A stretch of DNA of 35,238 nucleotides from Clostridium sp. E02 (GCF_003833015.1 NZ_RJLQ01000029.1:1-35238); one strand, 5' to 3'. Positions 16,226 through 26,580 are shown, counted from the stretch's first letter. The notes: generated by a model not told the origin, from the sequence alone. Numbers and translations are program-made.

Positions 16226-17170
16226 ATGAGATATATTGAATCATTCCGAGAAGGAATGCATGTTTCTGATGTGTATCTGTGCAAAAACAAACAGATCTGC
16301 CTGACAAAATCAGGAAAAGAATACGGGAATTTAGTGCTTCAGGATAAGACAGGAACCATTGATGCAAAGATATGGGATTTAGGCTCTCCAGGTATCGGCA
16401 ATTTTGAGTCTCTTGATTATGTTTACATAGATGCAGACGTAACCGTGTTCCAAAATTCCAATCAATTAAATTTAAAGCGTGTTCGGAACGCGGAAGAAGG
16501 AGAATATATCCCAGGTGATTACCTTCCAGTCTCGACAAAAGACATCGGATTGATGTTTGAAGAACTCCTTGGATTTATCGAGACCATAAAAAATCAATAT
16601 CTGCGAAGACTGGCAGAAAGTTTTTTTAAAGATGACCCTGCGTTTCAGAAGGCATTTCGTTTTCATTCAGCAGCCAAAAGCGTCCATCATGGGTTTGTAG
16701 GAGGACTTTTAGAGCACACCTTGAGTGTCGTAAAGCTGTGTGATTATTATGCTGCATACTATCCCATGATAAATCGGGATTTGCTTTTGACAGCGGCTAT
16801 GTTTCATGATATCGGTAAGACCATAGAACTTTCCACATTTCCAGAAAACGATTATACTGATGATGGACAGTTGTTAGGGCATATTATGATAGGAACTGAG
16901 ATGATAGGCGATAGAATCCGCACCATAGAAGGTTTCCCTGAAAAGGTAGCCACCGAATTAAAACATTGCATTCTTGCCCATCATGGAGAACTAGCATACG
17001 GGTCTCCTAAAAAACCTGCTTTGATTGAAGCATTGGCTCTCAACTTTGCAGACAATACCGATGCGAAGATGGAGACTATGATTGAGATATTAAAAGGGGC
17101 AGGAGATAATACTGGCTGGTTGGGATATCACCGACTTTTGGAAACGAATATAAGGAAGACAACAGAGTAG
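16226..17170 (+). CDS. yhaM: 3'-5' exoribonuclease YhaM-type OB-fold/HD-domain protein
   Basis: A 314-residue protein with an N-terminal OB-fold (~1-95, with GNLVLQDKTGTIDAKIWD) that binds nucleic acid and a C-terminal HD phosphohydrolase domain. Metal ligands seen are the histidines in HHGFVGGLLEHTLSV, the HD pair in AAMFHDIGKT, and the HH in CILAHHGELAYGSP. The length and order match YhaM/CBF1. The ATG at 16226 is preferred to the in-frame start at 16196, since GGAGGA lies 6 nt upstream and conserved sequence (MRYIESFREGM) starts there. Known members are 3'-5' exonucleases on RNA and DNA; activity here is inferred. Confidence 0.92.
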   Translation: MRYIESFREGMHVSDVYLCKNKQICLTKSGKEYGNLVLQDKTGTIDAKIWDLGSPGIGNFESLDYVYIDADVTVFQNSNQLNLKRVRNAEEGEYIPGDYLPVSTKDIGLMFEELLGFIETIKNQYLRRLAESFFKDDPAFQKAFRFHSAAKSVHHGFVGGLLEHTLSVVKLCDYYAAYYPMINRDLLLTAAMFHDIGKTIELSTFPENDYTDDGQLLGHIMIGTEMIGDRIRTIEGFPEKVATELKHCILAHHGELAYGSPKKPALIEALALNFADNTDAKMETMIEILKGAGDNTGWLGYHRLLETNIRKTTE

Positions 17171-17173
17171 AAT

Positions 17174-17217
17174 AAAAAGGTGCATTTGGGAAACGATTTC
17201 TCCAAGGCACCTTTTTT
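17174..17217 (+). terminator. Rho-independent terminator after yhaM
   Basis: AAAAAGGTGC pairs with GCACCTTTTT, an inner TTGG/CCAA extension adds to the stem, and a six-T run follows. Confidence 0.85.
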
Positions 17218-17410
17218 AATTGAATCGGAAATTGGCCTGTCTTGTAAAACTCTTGTGCCAGGAATAAAATTTAGAAATTCTTACGCTTTCTCTGTTCTTC
17301 AAATTAAGATACACCTTTTATTCTTAGGTTAGAGAAAAATCATAGAAAAAATGGTATGATATGGATGTTTGTTAAATCGACGGTTTATAGCAAAGGTAAG
17401 GAGAGAATAT

Positions 17411-18124
17411 ATGGAAGTAAATCGCATCTTATTGGTAGAAGATGACAAAGAAATCAGACAGGGAGTGGAAATTTACTTAAAAAGTCAAGGGTACCAAGTA
17501 TTTCAGGCAGCAGATGGAATCGAAGGACTTAAAATTCTTGAGCAGGAAGAGATCCATCTGGCGATTGTTGACGTGATGATGCCTCGCATGGACGGAATTA
17601 CAATGACGGTTAAATTAAGAGAAAAATATGATTTTCCAGTTATCATTTTGTCTGCAAAAACAGAGGAAGTGGATAAAATAATGGGCCTAAACATCGGTGC
17701 TGACGATTACGTTTCCAAGCCTTTTACACCCATGGAACTGCTTGCAAGGGTCAACTCTCAGCTTAGACGGTATAAAAAATTTGTGGATATGTTGGAAGAA
17801 AAAGAGCAGAAAGAAAAAAGCAATGTCTATGTCATCGGGGGATTGGAACTAAATGAGGATACAGTGGAAGTGCTGGTGGATGAAAAAACTGCAAGATTGA
17901 CGCCCATTGAATTTAAAATTCTGGCACTTTTAATGAAAAATCCAGGAAGGGTTTTTTCGGCGGAAGAAATCTATGAACGGGTTTGGAATGAACGGGCGAT
18001 TAATACAGATACCATTATGGTTCATGTAAGAAAAATCAGGGAAAAGATTGAGTTAAATCCAAAAGAACCAAAATATTTGAAGGTGGTGTGGGGAGTTGGA
18101 TATAAAATTGAAAAACAGGCATAG
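17411..18124 (+). CDS. OmpR family response regulator (VanR-like)
   Basis: A 237-residue regulator. The receiver has acidic D11-D12, phospho-acceptor D54 in AIVDVMMPRMDG, LSAKTEE, and the lysine in VSKPFTPMELLARV. The winged helix at ~135-237 has LTPIEFKILALLMKNPGRVFS and TDTIMVHVRKIREKIE. The ATG at 17411 follows AAGGAG at 7 nt; the longer ORF beginning at 17369 has no ribosome binding site. It overlaps the downstream kinase gene by 29 nt, so the pair is co-translated. The upstream region has a TATGAT -10-like box (17355-17360) but no convincing -35. Confidence 0.93.
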   Translation: MEVNRILLVEDDKEIRQGVEIYLKSQGYQVFQAADGIEGLKILEQEEIHLAIVDVMMPRMDGITMTVKLREKYDFPVIILSAKTEEVDKIMGLNIGADDYVSKPFTPMELLARVNSQLRRYKKFVDMLEEKEQKEKSNVYVIGGLELNEDTVEVLVDEKTARLTPIEFKILALLMKNPGRVFSAEEIYERVWNERAINTDTIMVHVRKIREKIELNPKEPKYLKVVWGVGYKIEKQA

Positions 18125-20306
18125 GATCAGCATAGCACTGGCAGTGGCTGTTATCATTACAGCCTCCTTTATTATGGTGCGTCTTTACCCATATTTTGAA
18201 AATGAATCCGTTCGGGTTGAGGGGAATAGTTATGAGAATTACGATTTTCTAAGATCCATGGTCCAGGGAAATTATGTGCTGGCATTGGAGCAAGAACAAT
18301 TAAAGCAAAATGGAGTATTCACTCCGTTTCGTTGTTTTTTTCCTTCAGCGGATGAAGAACTTAGGTCAAACAGTGAAGAAACGAAATCTGCTGAGGGTGA
18401 AACCGATGGGCTGGATGAAAATACAACTCGAAGCGAATATCTGCGGGATCTTCGTCAGGGAATTGTACGGGAATATGAACGCTGGAACCGGAGATTTGCA
18501 GGAATAAGGAATTACATGGATTATCAGGTAATCGATGAGGCGGGGAATGTTTTATCAGGCCAAAAAGGAGATGGACTGATTCCAAACAAACAGGGGTATG
18601 TGTTTCAGGCGGTACTACATTATGATGATGCCGGCAGACTTGATGTAGAGGCGATTCAGGGGGAGAATCCCTCTAGACTGATCAATGCCATTCATCAGGT
18701 AGGGGATATGGATCCCATGGAACAGTATTATCAGGAATCCTTTCTTTATGAATTGGGACTAAAGTTTCAACCTCCAAAGAGCGTAACGTTTGCTTATGGA
18801 ATGACAGAAAAACAGGCCGCTGCTTATGAGATGTCGGTGGAGAGTCAGTACGGAGATAATAATGTTTCAGAGAGTGTGATTAAAATCTTTTTAGGGCTGG
18901 CGTGTGGGGTTGGGATTATCGCTTTAATTTTCTCTTGTTTTGATGTAACATTGCCTGATTACAGTCGAATGCTAAGAGTTCCGTTTGAATTGGTAATGGG
19001 GATTTTATGTGGAGGAGTTGCATTTGGGACTGGACTCACAGGTCTTGTGGCAAATACCAATCAGGGCGAGATTTTAAATGGATTGCTTCGAGCCAACTTT
19101 CTTCCCGGAGTGGCAACTACGATGGAACGAATCTGGAATCTTTTTTGGTGGTCGATGCCTTTTCTGATTGTTTATTGGTCGGTCGTGTGTCTGCGTGATG
19201 TGTTCCGAATCGGACTGGTTCGGTATTTTAAAGAAAGGACACTTCTGGGACTTTTTTGGCAATGGTTAAATCAAATTTGTATTAAACTGTATCACTATTT
19301 GTTCCGAATGGATTTAAACCGGCACTCCAATCGGGCCATATTTAAGATAGTAGCCATACAATTTATATTGATTGCAATTATAAGTGGTCTTTGGTTTTTT
19401 CGAATGGGGGCTTTATTCCTTTATTCCGTGTTGCTTTTCTTTCTCATTCGAAAATATTATTTGGAATGGGGAAATCGGTATCGGATCCTATTAAAAGCGA
19501 CCAGACAAATCGCAGAAGGGAATCTAGAGGTTGCAATCGAGGAAGATTTAAATGTGTTTGAACCGTTTAAGAAAGAGATTCAAAAGATTCAAAGCGGGTT
19601 TAAAGTGGCTGTAGATGAAGAGGTAAAGAGCCAGAAATTAAAAACAGATTTAATTAGCAATATGTCTCACGATTTAAAAACACCTTTAACAGCAATTATT
19701 ACGTATGTAAATCTACTAAAAGACGACCAAGTTACGCCAGAACAGCGAAAAGCTTACGTGGATATTTTAGAACAGAAATCCATGCGATTAAAATCTCTGA
19801 TCGAAGACCTGTTTGAAATCAGTAAGGCAAGCAGCAATAATGTGACTCTTAACATGGAAAATGTAGACATTGTAAGTTTACTAAAAGAAGTGAGTTTTGA
19901 AATCAGTGATAAAATAGAAGAATCCACCATAGATTTTCGTTGGAATCTTCCCGATGAGAAAATAGTACTCCCCCTAGACGGGCAGAAGACCTACCGGATT
20001 TTTGATAATCTACTGACCAATATCATAAAGTATGGAATGCCGAATACCAGAGCTTACATTGATATGAAAAAGGAAGAAGACTTTGTGACCATTACCTTAA
20101 AGAATGTATCTGCCGCTGAACTTACATTTCAACCTGATGACATTACAGAACGGTTTGCAAGAGGGGATCAGTCTCGGAATACAGAAGGGTCGGGACTGGG
20201 GCTTGCCATTGCTAAAAGCTTTGTGGAACTACAAAATGGAAAGCTGTTTGTTGAACTAGAAGCCGATTTATTTCGTGTAAGCATTCGCTGGCCCGTTCCG
20301 GAATAA
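18096..20306 (+). CDS. VanS-like sensor histidine kinase with multi-helix membrane domain
   Basis: A ~736-residue kinase. One N-terminal helix (~11-29) is followed by an external domain of ~230 residues and then about five more helices (~263-450). DHp has H525 in SNMSHDLKTPLTAII. The ATPase domain has N box FDNLLTNIIKYGMPNTRA and G2 box EGSGLGLAIAKSF; the classic G1 (DxGxG) is replaced by LKNVSAAEL, as is common in this clostridial VanS-like group. There is no ATG near the start. TTG at 18096 or TTG at 18108 is likely; GGGGAG at 18090-18095 fits the second only loosely, so the exact start is uncertain. The signal is unknown. Confidence 0.9.
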   Translation: MDIKLKNRHRISIALAVAVIITASFIMVRLYPYFENESVRVEGNSYENYDFLRSMVQGNYVLALEQEQLKQNGVFTPFRCFFPSADEELRSNSEETKSAEGETDGLDENTTRSEYLRDLRQGIVREYERWNRRFAGIRNYMDYQVIDEAGNVLSGQKGDGLIPNKQGYVFQAVLHYDDAGRLDVEAIQGENPSRLINAIHQVGDMDPMEQYYQESFLYELGLKFQPPKSVTFAYGMTEKQAAAYEMSVESQYGDNNVSESVIKIFLGLACGVGIIALIFSCFDVTLPDYSRMLRVPFELVMGILCGGVAFGTGLTGLVANTNQGEILNGLLRANFLPGVATTMERIWNLFWWSMPFLIVYWSVVCLRDVFRIGLVRYFKERTLLGLFWQWLNQICIKLYHYLFRMDLNRHSNRAIFKIVAIQFILIAIISGLWFFRMGALFLYSVLLFFLIRKYYLEWGNRYRILLKATRQIAEGNLEVAIEEDLNVFEPFKKEIQKIQSGFKVAVDEEVKSQKLKTDLISNMSHDLKTPLTAIITYVNLLKDDQVTPEQRKAYVDILEQKSMRLKSLIEDLFEISKASSNNVTLNMENVDIVSLLKEVSFEISDKIEESTIDFRWNLPDEKIVLPLDGQKTYRIFDNLLTNIIKYGMPNTRAYIDMKKEEDFVTITLKNVSAAELTFQPDDITERFARGDQSRNTEGSGLGLAIAKSFVELQNGKLFVELEADLFRVSIRWPVPE

Positions 20307-20325
20307 AAATAATTTTCATAAACGA

Positions 20326-20354
20326 TTGTAAAAAGGAAACTTATTCTTTATACT
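20326..20354 (+). promoter_or_regulatory. Promoter of nagA
   Basis: TTGTAA, a 17-nt spacer and TATACT, giving a leader of about 50 nt. Confidence 0.6.
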
Positions 20355-20410
20355 AGAGGTAAGCATTGAAATGCCACTAGACAGATAAGAACCAGAAAAG
20401 GAGTACGATT

Positions 20411-21562
20411 ATGATCATACAAAGCAAACGTATCTGGATTGCCGGACAGTTTATGAAAGCACAACTTAGAATCGAAGAGGGAATCATTCAGTCGGTCTAT
20501 AATTATGGGGAAAAAAGGCCGGATCGGGATTTTGGAACACTACGAGTGGTTCCTGGATTTCTAGATATTCACACGCATGGAGCCTATGGATACGACACAA
20601 ACGATGGGGAATCGTCTGGACTAAGGGATTGGGTGAGACGTATCCCTGAAGAAGGGGTGACCGCATTGCTGCCCACGACCATTACCCAGAAAACGGAGAT
20701 CTTGAATCAGGCACTTCACCACGTAGCAACGGTCATGAAGGAAGGATATCAGGGAGCCGAAATCCTGGGGATTCATTTAGAAGGACCGTTTCTTAATATG
20801 AAATATAAGGGAGCACAGCCACAGGAGGCCATAGAACCTCCTTCCGTAACTCGGTTTAAAGACTATCAAAAGGCGGCAGAGGGAACAATTAAATATATTA
20901 CACTGGCACCGGAGCTAGATAAGGGATATTCTCTTACTAGATACTGCAAAGAGAACGGAGTCGTTGTTAGTATGGGGCATTCGTCTGCAACGTATGAGCA
21001 GGCATTGTTCGCAGTTGCAAACGGGGTTACTTCCATGACACATGTATATAACGGTATGTCCCCATATCACCACCGGCAGCCAGGACTGGTGGGCACAGCA
21101 CTCAGAGTTAAGGAATTGTATGGGGAGATCATTTGTGATGGTTGCCATAGCCATGTGGCAGCACTCAACAATTATTACATGGCAAAGGGAAGAAGTCATG
21201 CCATCATGGTCAGTGATTCCCTTCGCGCGAAAAACTGTCCGCCTGGAGAGGATTATGAGTTAGGTGGGCATGCGATTGAGATCAGAGAAGACGGACTGGC
21301 TTATCTAAAAGGAACGCAAACCATAGCTGGCAGTACCTTAAAGATAAATGATGGTTTAAGAATATTGGTGGAAGAGGCCATGGTACCTTTTGATTTTGCG
21401 CTTAATTCCTGCACGATAAATCCAGCAAGATGTCTGGGGATCGGAGATCGAAAGGGTCAGTTGACAGCTGGTTATGATGCAGATCTGGTGGTTCTTGGTG
21501 ATCGGTATGAAGTGATTGAAACGTACTGCAAAGGGAAGAAATGCTGGGAAAATGAAAGATAA
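20411..21562 (+). CDS. nagA: N-acetylglucosamine-6-phosphate deacetylase
   Basis: Amidohydrolase-superfamily enzyme of 383 residues that converts GlcNAc-6-phosphate to glucosamine-6-phosphate and acetate in amino-sugar and cell-wall recycling. Metal and substrate residues are visible in HTHGAYGYDTND, LEGPFLNMKYKGAQ, GHSSATYEQA, MTHVYNGMSPYHHRQPG, DGCHSHV and the catalytic aspartate of MVSDSLRA. The ATG follows AAAAGGAG at 7 nt. It is a single-gene unit here: no nagB is seen next to it. Confidence 0.95.
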   Translation: MIIQSKRIWIAGQFMKAQLRIEEGIIQSVYNYGEKRPDRDFGTLRVVPGFLDIHTHGAYGYDTNDGESSGLRDWVRRIPEEGVTALLPTTITQKTEILNQALHHVATVMKEGYQGAEILGIHLEGPFLNMKYKGAQPQEAIEPPSVTRFKDYQKAAEGTIKYITLAPELDKGYSLTRYCKENGVVVSMGHSSATYEQALFAVANGVTSMTHVYNGMSPYHHRQPGLVGTALRVKELYGEIICDGCHSHVAALNNYYMAKGRSHAIMVSDSLRAKNCPPGEDYELGGHAIEIREDGLAYLKGTQTIAGSTLKINDGLRILVEEAMVPFDFALNSCTINPARCLGIGDRKGQLTAGYDADLVVLGDRYEVIETYCKGKKCWENER

Positions 21563-21612
21563 TGGAATAAAAAAGAACAACAATATACAAAGTGCACAAA
21601 AATACAACGAGA

Positions 21613-21637
21613 AACTAGCTAGATAACTAGTTGTTTC
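21613..21637 (+). terminator. Possible weak terminator after nagA
   Basis: AACTAG and CTAGTT form a 6-bp stem followed by TGTTTCTTCTT. It overlaps the -35 of the next promoter. The stem is short. Confidence 0.35.
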
Positions 21638-21660
21638 TTCTTGCCCATATATGTTATAAT
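21631..21660 (+). promoter_or_regulatory. Promoter of the beta-glucoside operon
   Basis: TTGTTT, an 18-nt spacer and TATAAT. It lies just upstream of the antitermination leader. Confidence 0.6.
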
Positions 21661-21670
21661 AGAAGTAATA

Positions 21671-21746
21671 GGATTGTAACTGTTTAGCAGGCAACACCTA
21701 AACCAGGATGCGAATAAAAGAACGCATGTTGGTTTAGGTGTTTTTT
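21671..21746 (+). promoter_or_regulatory. LicT/BglG-type RAT antiterminator and overlapping terminator
   Basis: GGATTGTAACTGTTTAGCAG (21671-21690) continued by GCAACACC matches the LicT-family ribonucleic antiterminator. It overlaps a strong terminator whose outer stem is ACACCTAAACC/GGTTTAGGTGT, inner stem GATGCG/CGCATG, and U run 21741-21746. Unphosphorylated-PTS signals through the antiterminator encoded next would choose between the two structures. Confidence 0.9.
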
Positions 21747-21768
21747 ATTAAGAAAGGGTGGGCAGGAG

Positions 21769-22629
21769 ATGAATTATCATGTTAAAAAAATATATAACAA
21801 TAATATTATTTTAGCAGAGGATGACAAAATGTCGGAAGTGATACTGTTAGGAAAAGGAATTGCGTTCCAAAAACAGTCCGGGGATTTCGTAGACGATGAT
21901 AAGATTGATAAGAAGTTTATCTTTGAGTCTCCTGAAACCTACTCAAAATACATTGCGTTGTTAAAAGAAGTTCCCTTAAATCAGGTGGAATTAGCAAATA
22001 AGATAATAGAACAAGCGCAGGAAGAATTAAAGGTGACATTCCATGACAGTATCTATATTGGTCTGACAGATCACATTAGTTATACCATATCCCGCTATAA
22101 AAGCGGACTGTTTCTTAAGAATGCGCTTCTTTGGGAAATTAAAAATTATTACCCCAAAGAATATAAGGCAGCTGAAAACGCATTAAATTTAATCTGGTAC
22201 TATGAGAAGCTGCAGTTATCAGAAGATGAAATTGGATTCCTTGCATTGCATTTTATCAATGCGCAACAGGGAGGGGAAGAGATTGAAAAAACCATGGCGG
22301 TTGCTGAGATCGAACATGATGTTTTAAATATTGTAAAATATTATTATCAGATTGATTTGAATGAAAACACACTAAACTACAGTCGGTTTATCACCCACAT
22401 CCGTTTCTTTGCCAGAAGACTTTTAAAAGAAGAAATCTTAACGTCAGATGATAATTTCTTGTTCGAGCAGATAAAAGACAAGATGCCAAAGGCAAAAGAG
22501 TGTGCGGACAAAGTTAAGGATTATTTTATAAAGAAATTTAAGATTACGATATCCCAGGAAGAGATGATTTATTTTATGCTTCATATTAACCGTGTTGCAG
22601 AGAGAGAAAGAAAAGAGATTCAAAACTAA
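21769..22629 (+). CDS. licT: BglG/LicT family transcription antiterminator
   Basis: A 286-residue RNA-binding antiterminator. The N-terminal ~55 residues are the CAT-RBD dimer domain, with KKIYNNNIILAEDD and ILLGKGIAFQK. Two PRD domains follow (~65-170 and ~171-280) with histidines in GLTDHISYTI, FLALHFINA, RFITHIRFFARR and YFMLHINRV, the usual phosphorylation sites. The known mode is that PTS EII inactivates it by phosphorylation without beta-glucoside, while HPr activates it. The target RAT lies in its own leader, so it is autoregulated and controls the PTS and glucosidase genes downstream. The ATG follows GGGCAGGAG. Confidence 0.94.
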   Translation: MNYHVKKIYNNNIILAEDDKMSEVILLGKGIAFQKQSGDFVDDDKIDKKFIFESPETYSKYIALLKEVPLNQVELANKIIEQAQEELKVTFHDSIYIGLTDHISYTISRYKSGLFLKNALLWEIKNYYPKEYKAAENALNLIWYYEKLQLSEDEIGFLALHFINAQQGGEEIEKTMAVAEIEHDVLNIVKYYYQIDLNENTLNYSRFITHIRFFARRLLKEEILTSDDNFLFEQIKDKMPKAKECADKVKDYFIKKFKITISQEEMIYFMLHINRVAERERKEIQN

Positions 22630-22659
22630 GTCATAAAAATCATAGTTCTATGGCACTAT

Positions 22660-22684
22660 AAAAAGGAATGTCGACACCTTTTTA
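22660..22684 (+). terminator. Weak intercistronic hairpin
   Basis: AAAAAGG and CCTTTTT flank the self-complementary TGTCGACA between the antiterminator and PTS genes. It may attenuate or protect the message. No second RAT was seen. Confidence 0.4.
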
Positions 22685-22719
22685 TTTTAAATAAATAATA
22701 CATGAAAAAGGAGAAACAT

Positions 22720-24546
22720 ATGAATTATCATGACTTAGCCAAAGAAATTTTGGCGCATATAGGCGGAATCGATAATGTGACCCAGTTGACCAACTGTGCC
22801 ACTCGTTTGAGAATGAATTTTAAAGATGAATCCAAAGTAGATTTGGAACAAATAAAAGAAATTAAAGGGGTGTTGGGCGCTGCAAAAAAATCAGGCCAGT
22901 ACCAGATTATTATAGGTCCAGACGTATCGAATGTCTGCAATGAGATGAAAAATATGGGACAAGTAGATCAGGTGTCCAAGCCTGCAAAAAATACAGGAAA
23001 AATAGATGCTTTGATGGATATTTTTGCTTCTATCTTCACTCCGGTCATCCCGGCAATCACAGCAGCAGGTATGATTAAGGCGATTTTAGTGGTATGCGTT
23101 CTTTTGGGAATGAGGAAAGAAACTCAAGTTTATGCAATCCTCAGCTTCATTGCTGACGCTGGATTTTACTTCTTACCAGTAATGCTGGCATTTTCTTCTG
23201 CAAAAAAGCTGGGGTGCAATCCGTATCTGGCAACAATGATTGGTGGAATCCTTCTTCACCCTAATTTTGCAAAGATGGTTTCGGCAGGTGATCCGGTATT
23301 CTTTCTTGGACTTCCTGTAAAACTGGTTAACTATGGTTCTAGCGTTATCCCCATCATTTTAGCGGTTTGGTTGATGTCATATGAAGAACGATTTGCTGAT
23401 CGGATTTCCCCTAAGCCAATCAAATTCTTTATGAAGCCAGTTTTGGTTATTCTTATTGTGGCACCGGTATCGTTGATTGTCTTGGGGCCATTGGGTTCTT
23501 ATGTGGGGACAATAATAGCCAATGTAACCGATTATTTGAATCAACACGTTAGCTGGCTGGTTCCTACCCTGATGGGAGGATTCATGCCGTTATTGGTTTT
23601 AACCGGAATGCATTGGAGTTTCCTGCCCATTTTAATGACTTCTTACAGCACCTATGGATATGAGGCGGTCATGGGACCTGGGAGTCTGGTTTCCAACATA
23701 TCGCAAGGTGGAGCTTCCTTGTGTGTGGCCATGAAAACAAAAAACAAAGAATTAAAGCAGCTGGCATCTTCTGCAGGAATCACAGCACTGATGGGAATTA
23801 CTGAACCAGCGATGTATGGAGTTACGATTAAACATAAAAAAATATTGATCTCCGTTATGCTTGGAGGCGCAATCGGCGGTTTTTATGCCGGTCTTATGGG
23901 AGTAGTCCGCTATACATCAGGAACACCTGGACTATTATCTCTTGCAATCTTTATTGGAAAAAATCCCTTTAATGTGGTTCATGCACTTATTGCCTGTGTC
24001 ATAGGATTTAGTGTAACCTTTATTTTAACCTGGTTTTATGGATTTAAAGAGCAAAACCAAACTGGAGGAGATTCAAATGTCTCTGAGATAAGCAGGAAGA
24101 TTATAATTTCCAGTCCGGTTAACGGGAATAAAGTGAATTTATCGAAAGTAAATGATGAGACCTTTGCCAAAGAAATTTTAGGAAAAGGGATGGCAGTGGA
24201 GCCAATTGATGGTAAAATTAAAGCACCCTTTGATGGCGAAGTAGTAACGGTGTTTCGGACAAAACATGTAATTGGTCTTAAAAGCGTAGAAGGTGTTGAA
24301 CTACTCATCCATATTGGAATAGATACCGTTGAGTTAGAAGGAAAATACTTTACCACCCATGTAACCGCCGGAGATCAGGTAAAAACCGGAGACTTGCTCA
24401 TGGAATTTGACAAACAGGCAATTGAGGAAGCAGGGTATGAGACAATCGTCCCTGTGATTGTAACCAATACTGGAAACTATCTTGACGTAGTGGCAAGTGA
24501 AGAGGGAACGGTAAGAACTGGCGATACACTTTTTACAGTACTTTAA
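22720..24546 (+). CDS. PTS beta-glucoside transporter subunit EIIBCA
   Basis: A 608-residue single-chain permease of the BglF/BglP type that imports and 6-phosphorylates beta-glucosides. EIIB is at ~1-85, with phospho-cysteine C26 in TNCATRLRM. EIIC is at ~105-450, with multiple helices and motifs such as GITEPAMYGV. EIIA is at ~470-608, with the phospho-histidine H531 in LLIHIGIDTVELEG. The start at 22720 is chosen because AAAGGAG lies 6 nt upstream; the ATG at 22702 lies before this ribosome binding site. It sits between the antiterminator and the glucosidase. The precise sugar (cellobiose, salicin or similar) is not decided by sequence. Confidence 0.95.
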   Translation: MNYHDLAKEILAHIGGIDNVTQLTNCATRLRMNFKDESKVDLEQIKEIKGVLGAAKKSGQYQIIIGPDVSNVCNEMKNMGQVDQVSKPAKNTGKIDALMDIFASIFTPVIPAITAAGMIKAILVVCVLLGMRKETQVYAILSFIADAGFYFLPVMLAFSSAKKLGCNPYLATMIGGILLHPNFAKMVSAGDPVFFLGLPVKLVNYGSSVIPIILAVWLMSYEERFADRISPKPIKFFMKPVLVILIVAPVSLIVLGPLGSYVGTIIANVTDYLNQHVSWLVPTLMGGFMPLLVLTGMHWSFLPILMTSYSTYGYEAVMGPGSLVSNISQGGASLCVAMKTKNKELKQLASSAGITALMGITEPAMYGVTIKHKKILISVMLGGAIGGFYAGLMGVVRYTSGTPGLLSLAIFIGKNPFNVVHALIACVIGFSVTFILTWFYGFKEQNQTGGDSNVSEISRKIIISSPVNGNKVNLSKVNDETFAKEILGKGMAVEPIDGKIKAPFDGEVVTVFRTKHVIGLKSVEGVELLIHIGIDTVELEGKYFTTHVTAGDQVKTGDLLMEFDKQAIEEAGYETIVPVIVTNTGNYLDVVASEEGTVRTGDTLFTVL

Positions 24547-25983
<1,437 letters not shown>

Positions 25984-26024
25984 AGAAAAACTGACAGGCA
26001 GTAAGAGAGGGAGGAGTTTTGTAT

Positions 26025-26297
26025 ATGGAGAAATGTACCGTTAAAATAACGAATTCAATGGGACTTCATGCCAGGCCTGCATTGCTGCTTGTCAAGCTTT
26101 TGAATCAATATGAATCTGAGGTCCAAGTATACAAAAGTGGTGTGACGGAAGAAATATATGATGCAAAAAACATTATGTCTATATTTTCCATTGGTGCAGT
26201 TATGGGGGATGAATTAACATTTCAGTCCCAAGGGGCCGATGAGAAAAAAGTACTGGAAGCCGTAGAATTATTTTTCAACAACAATTGTGGAGAATAG
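26025..26297 (+). CDS. HPr-like phosphocarrier protein with Asn at the Ser46 position
   Basis: A 90-residue HPr-family protein. The PEP/EI phosphorylation site H15 is intact in MGLHARPA. The helix that normally holds regulatory Ser46 (KSIMG) reads KNIMS with Asn49, so the HPrK/CcpA control site is absent. The ATG at 26025 follows GGGAGGAG at 9 nt and places the histidine at residue 15 as in HPr. It is 41 nt behind the glucosidase and precedes the operon terminator, so it is probably a dedicated phosphocarrier for this PTS, not the general HPr. Confidence 0.88.
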   Translation: MEKCTVKITNSMGLHARPALLLVKLLNQYESEVQVYKSGVTEEIYDAKNIMSIFSIGAVMGDELTFQSQGADEKKVLEAVELFFNNNCGE

Positions 26298-26313
26298 GCG
26301 AATATAACATAGG

Positions 26314-26357
26314 AAAGACGGAACCGCTCTAATGGGGAGATGGTTTCGTCTTTTTTT
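26314..26357 (+). terminator. Terminator of the beta-glucoside operon
   Basis: AAAGACGGAACC pairs with GGTTTCGTCTTT (one mismatch), CTC/GAG extends the stem, and a T run follows. It separates the operon from the SOS-controlled region. Confidence 0.85.
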
Positions 26358-26408
26358 ATTGTGAAAAATTAAAAATAACCTTTTTTTTGAACCTTAAATC
26401 TTTAAAAA

Positions 26409-26422
26409 CGAACACATGTTCG
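26409..26422. promoter_or_regulatory. LexA/SOS box 1
   Basis: CGAACACATGTTCG is a perfect match to the Firmicutes LexA (DinR) operator CGAACnnnnGTTCG. It lies 8 nt upstream of the -35. Confidence 0.88.
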
Positions 26423-26430
26423 AAAAAACA

Positions 26431-26459
26431 TTGACAACAGGATACGAACGTATTATAAT
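26431..26459 (+). promoter_or_regulatory. Consensus sigma-A promoter of the tail-fibre/Rhs region
   Basis: Perfect TTGACA, exact 17-nt spacer and perfect TATAAT. So strong a promoter would need tight repression; it is bracketed by two SOS boxes. The predicted leader is about 115 nt. Confidence 0.88.
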
Positions 26460-26476
26460 CTAGAAGTCGATAAAAC

Positions 26477-26490
26477 AGAACATGTGTTCG
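26477..26490. promoter_or_regulatory. LexA/SOS box 2
   Basis: AGAACATGTGTTCG differs from the LexA consensus only at its first base. It lies roughly +11 to +24 from the expected transcription start, where bound repressor would block initiation. Confidence 0.82.
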
Positions 26491-26580
26491 AAAAAAATGA
26501 ACAGATTTAAGTAAAAGAATAAATGGTTTTATAGCGAAAAAAATTAAAGAAAAAATCCAAATTAAAAGAGGAGAAATAAT

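Noticed and set aside
17184-17204. GGAAACGATTTCTC, resembling a CcpA cre site
   Set aside because: It lies in the loop and inner stem of the yhaM terminator, misses a key consensus base and is not near a promoter.
18096-18124. Overlap of the regulator and kinase genes as a sign of frameshift
   Set aside because: Both products are complete, and such short overlaps are normal translational coupling in two-component operons.
21356-21697. Minus-strand ORF over the nagA end and the spacer
   Set aside because: It overlaps nagA coding sequence, the beta-glucoside promoter and the start of the RAT; composition is that of an AT-rich shadow.
22630-22719. Possible second RAT antiterminator before the PTS gene
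   Set aside because: No GGATTGT...GCAGGCAA pattern; only a weak A/T-flanked hairpin is present.
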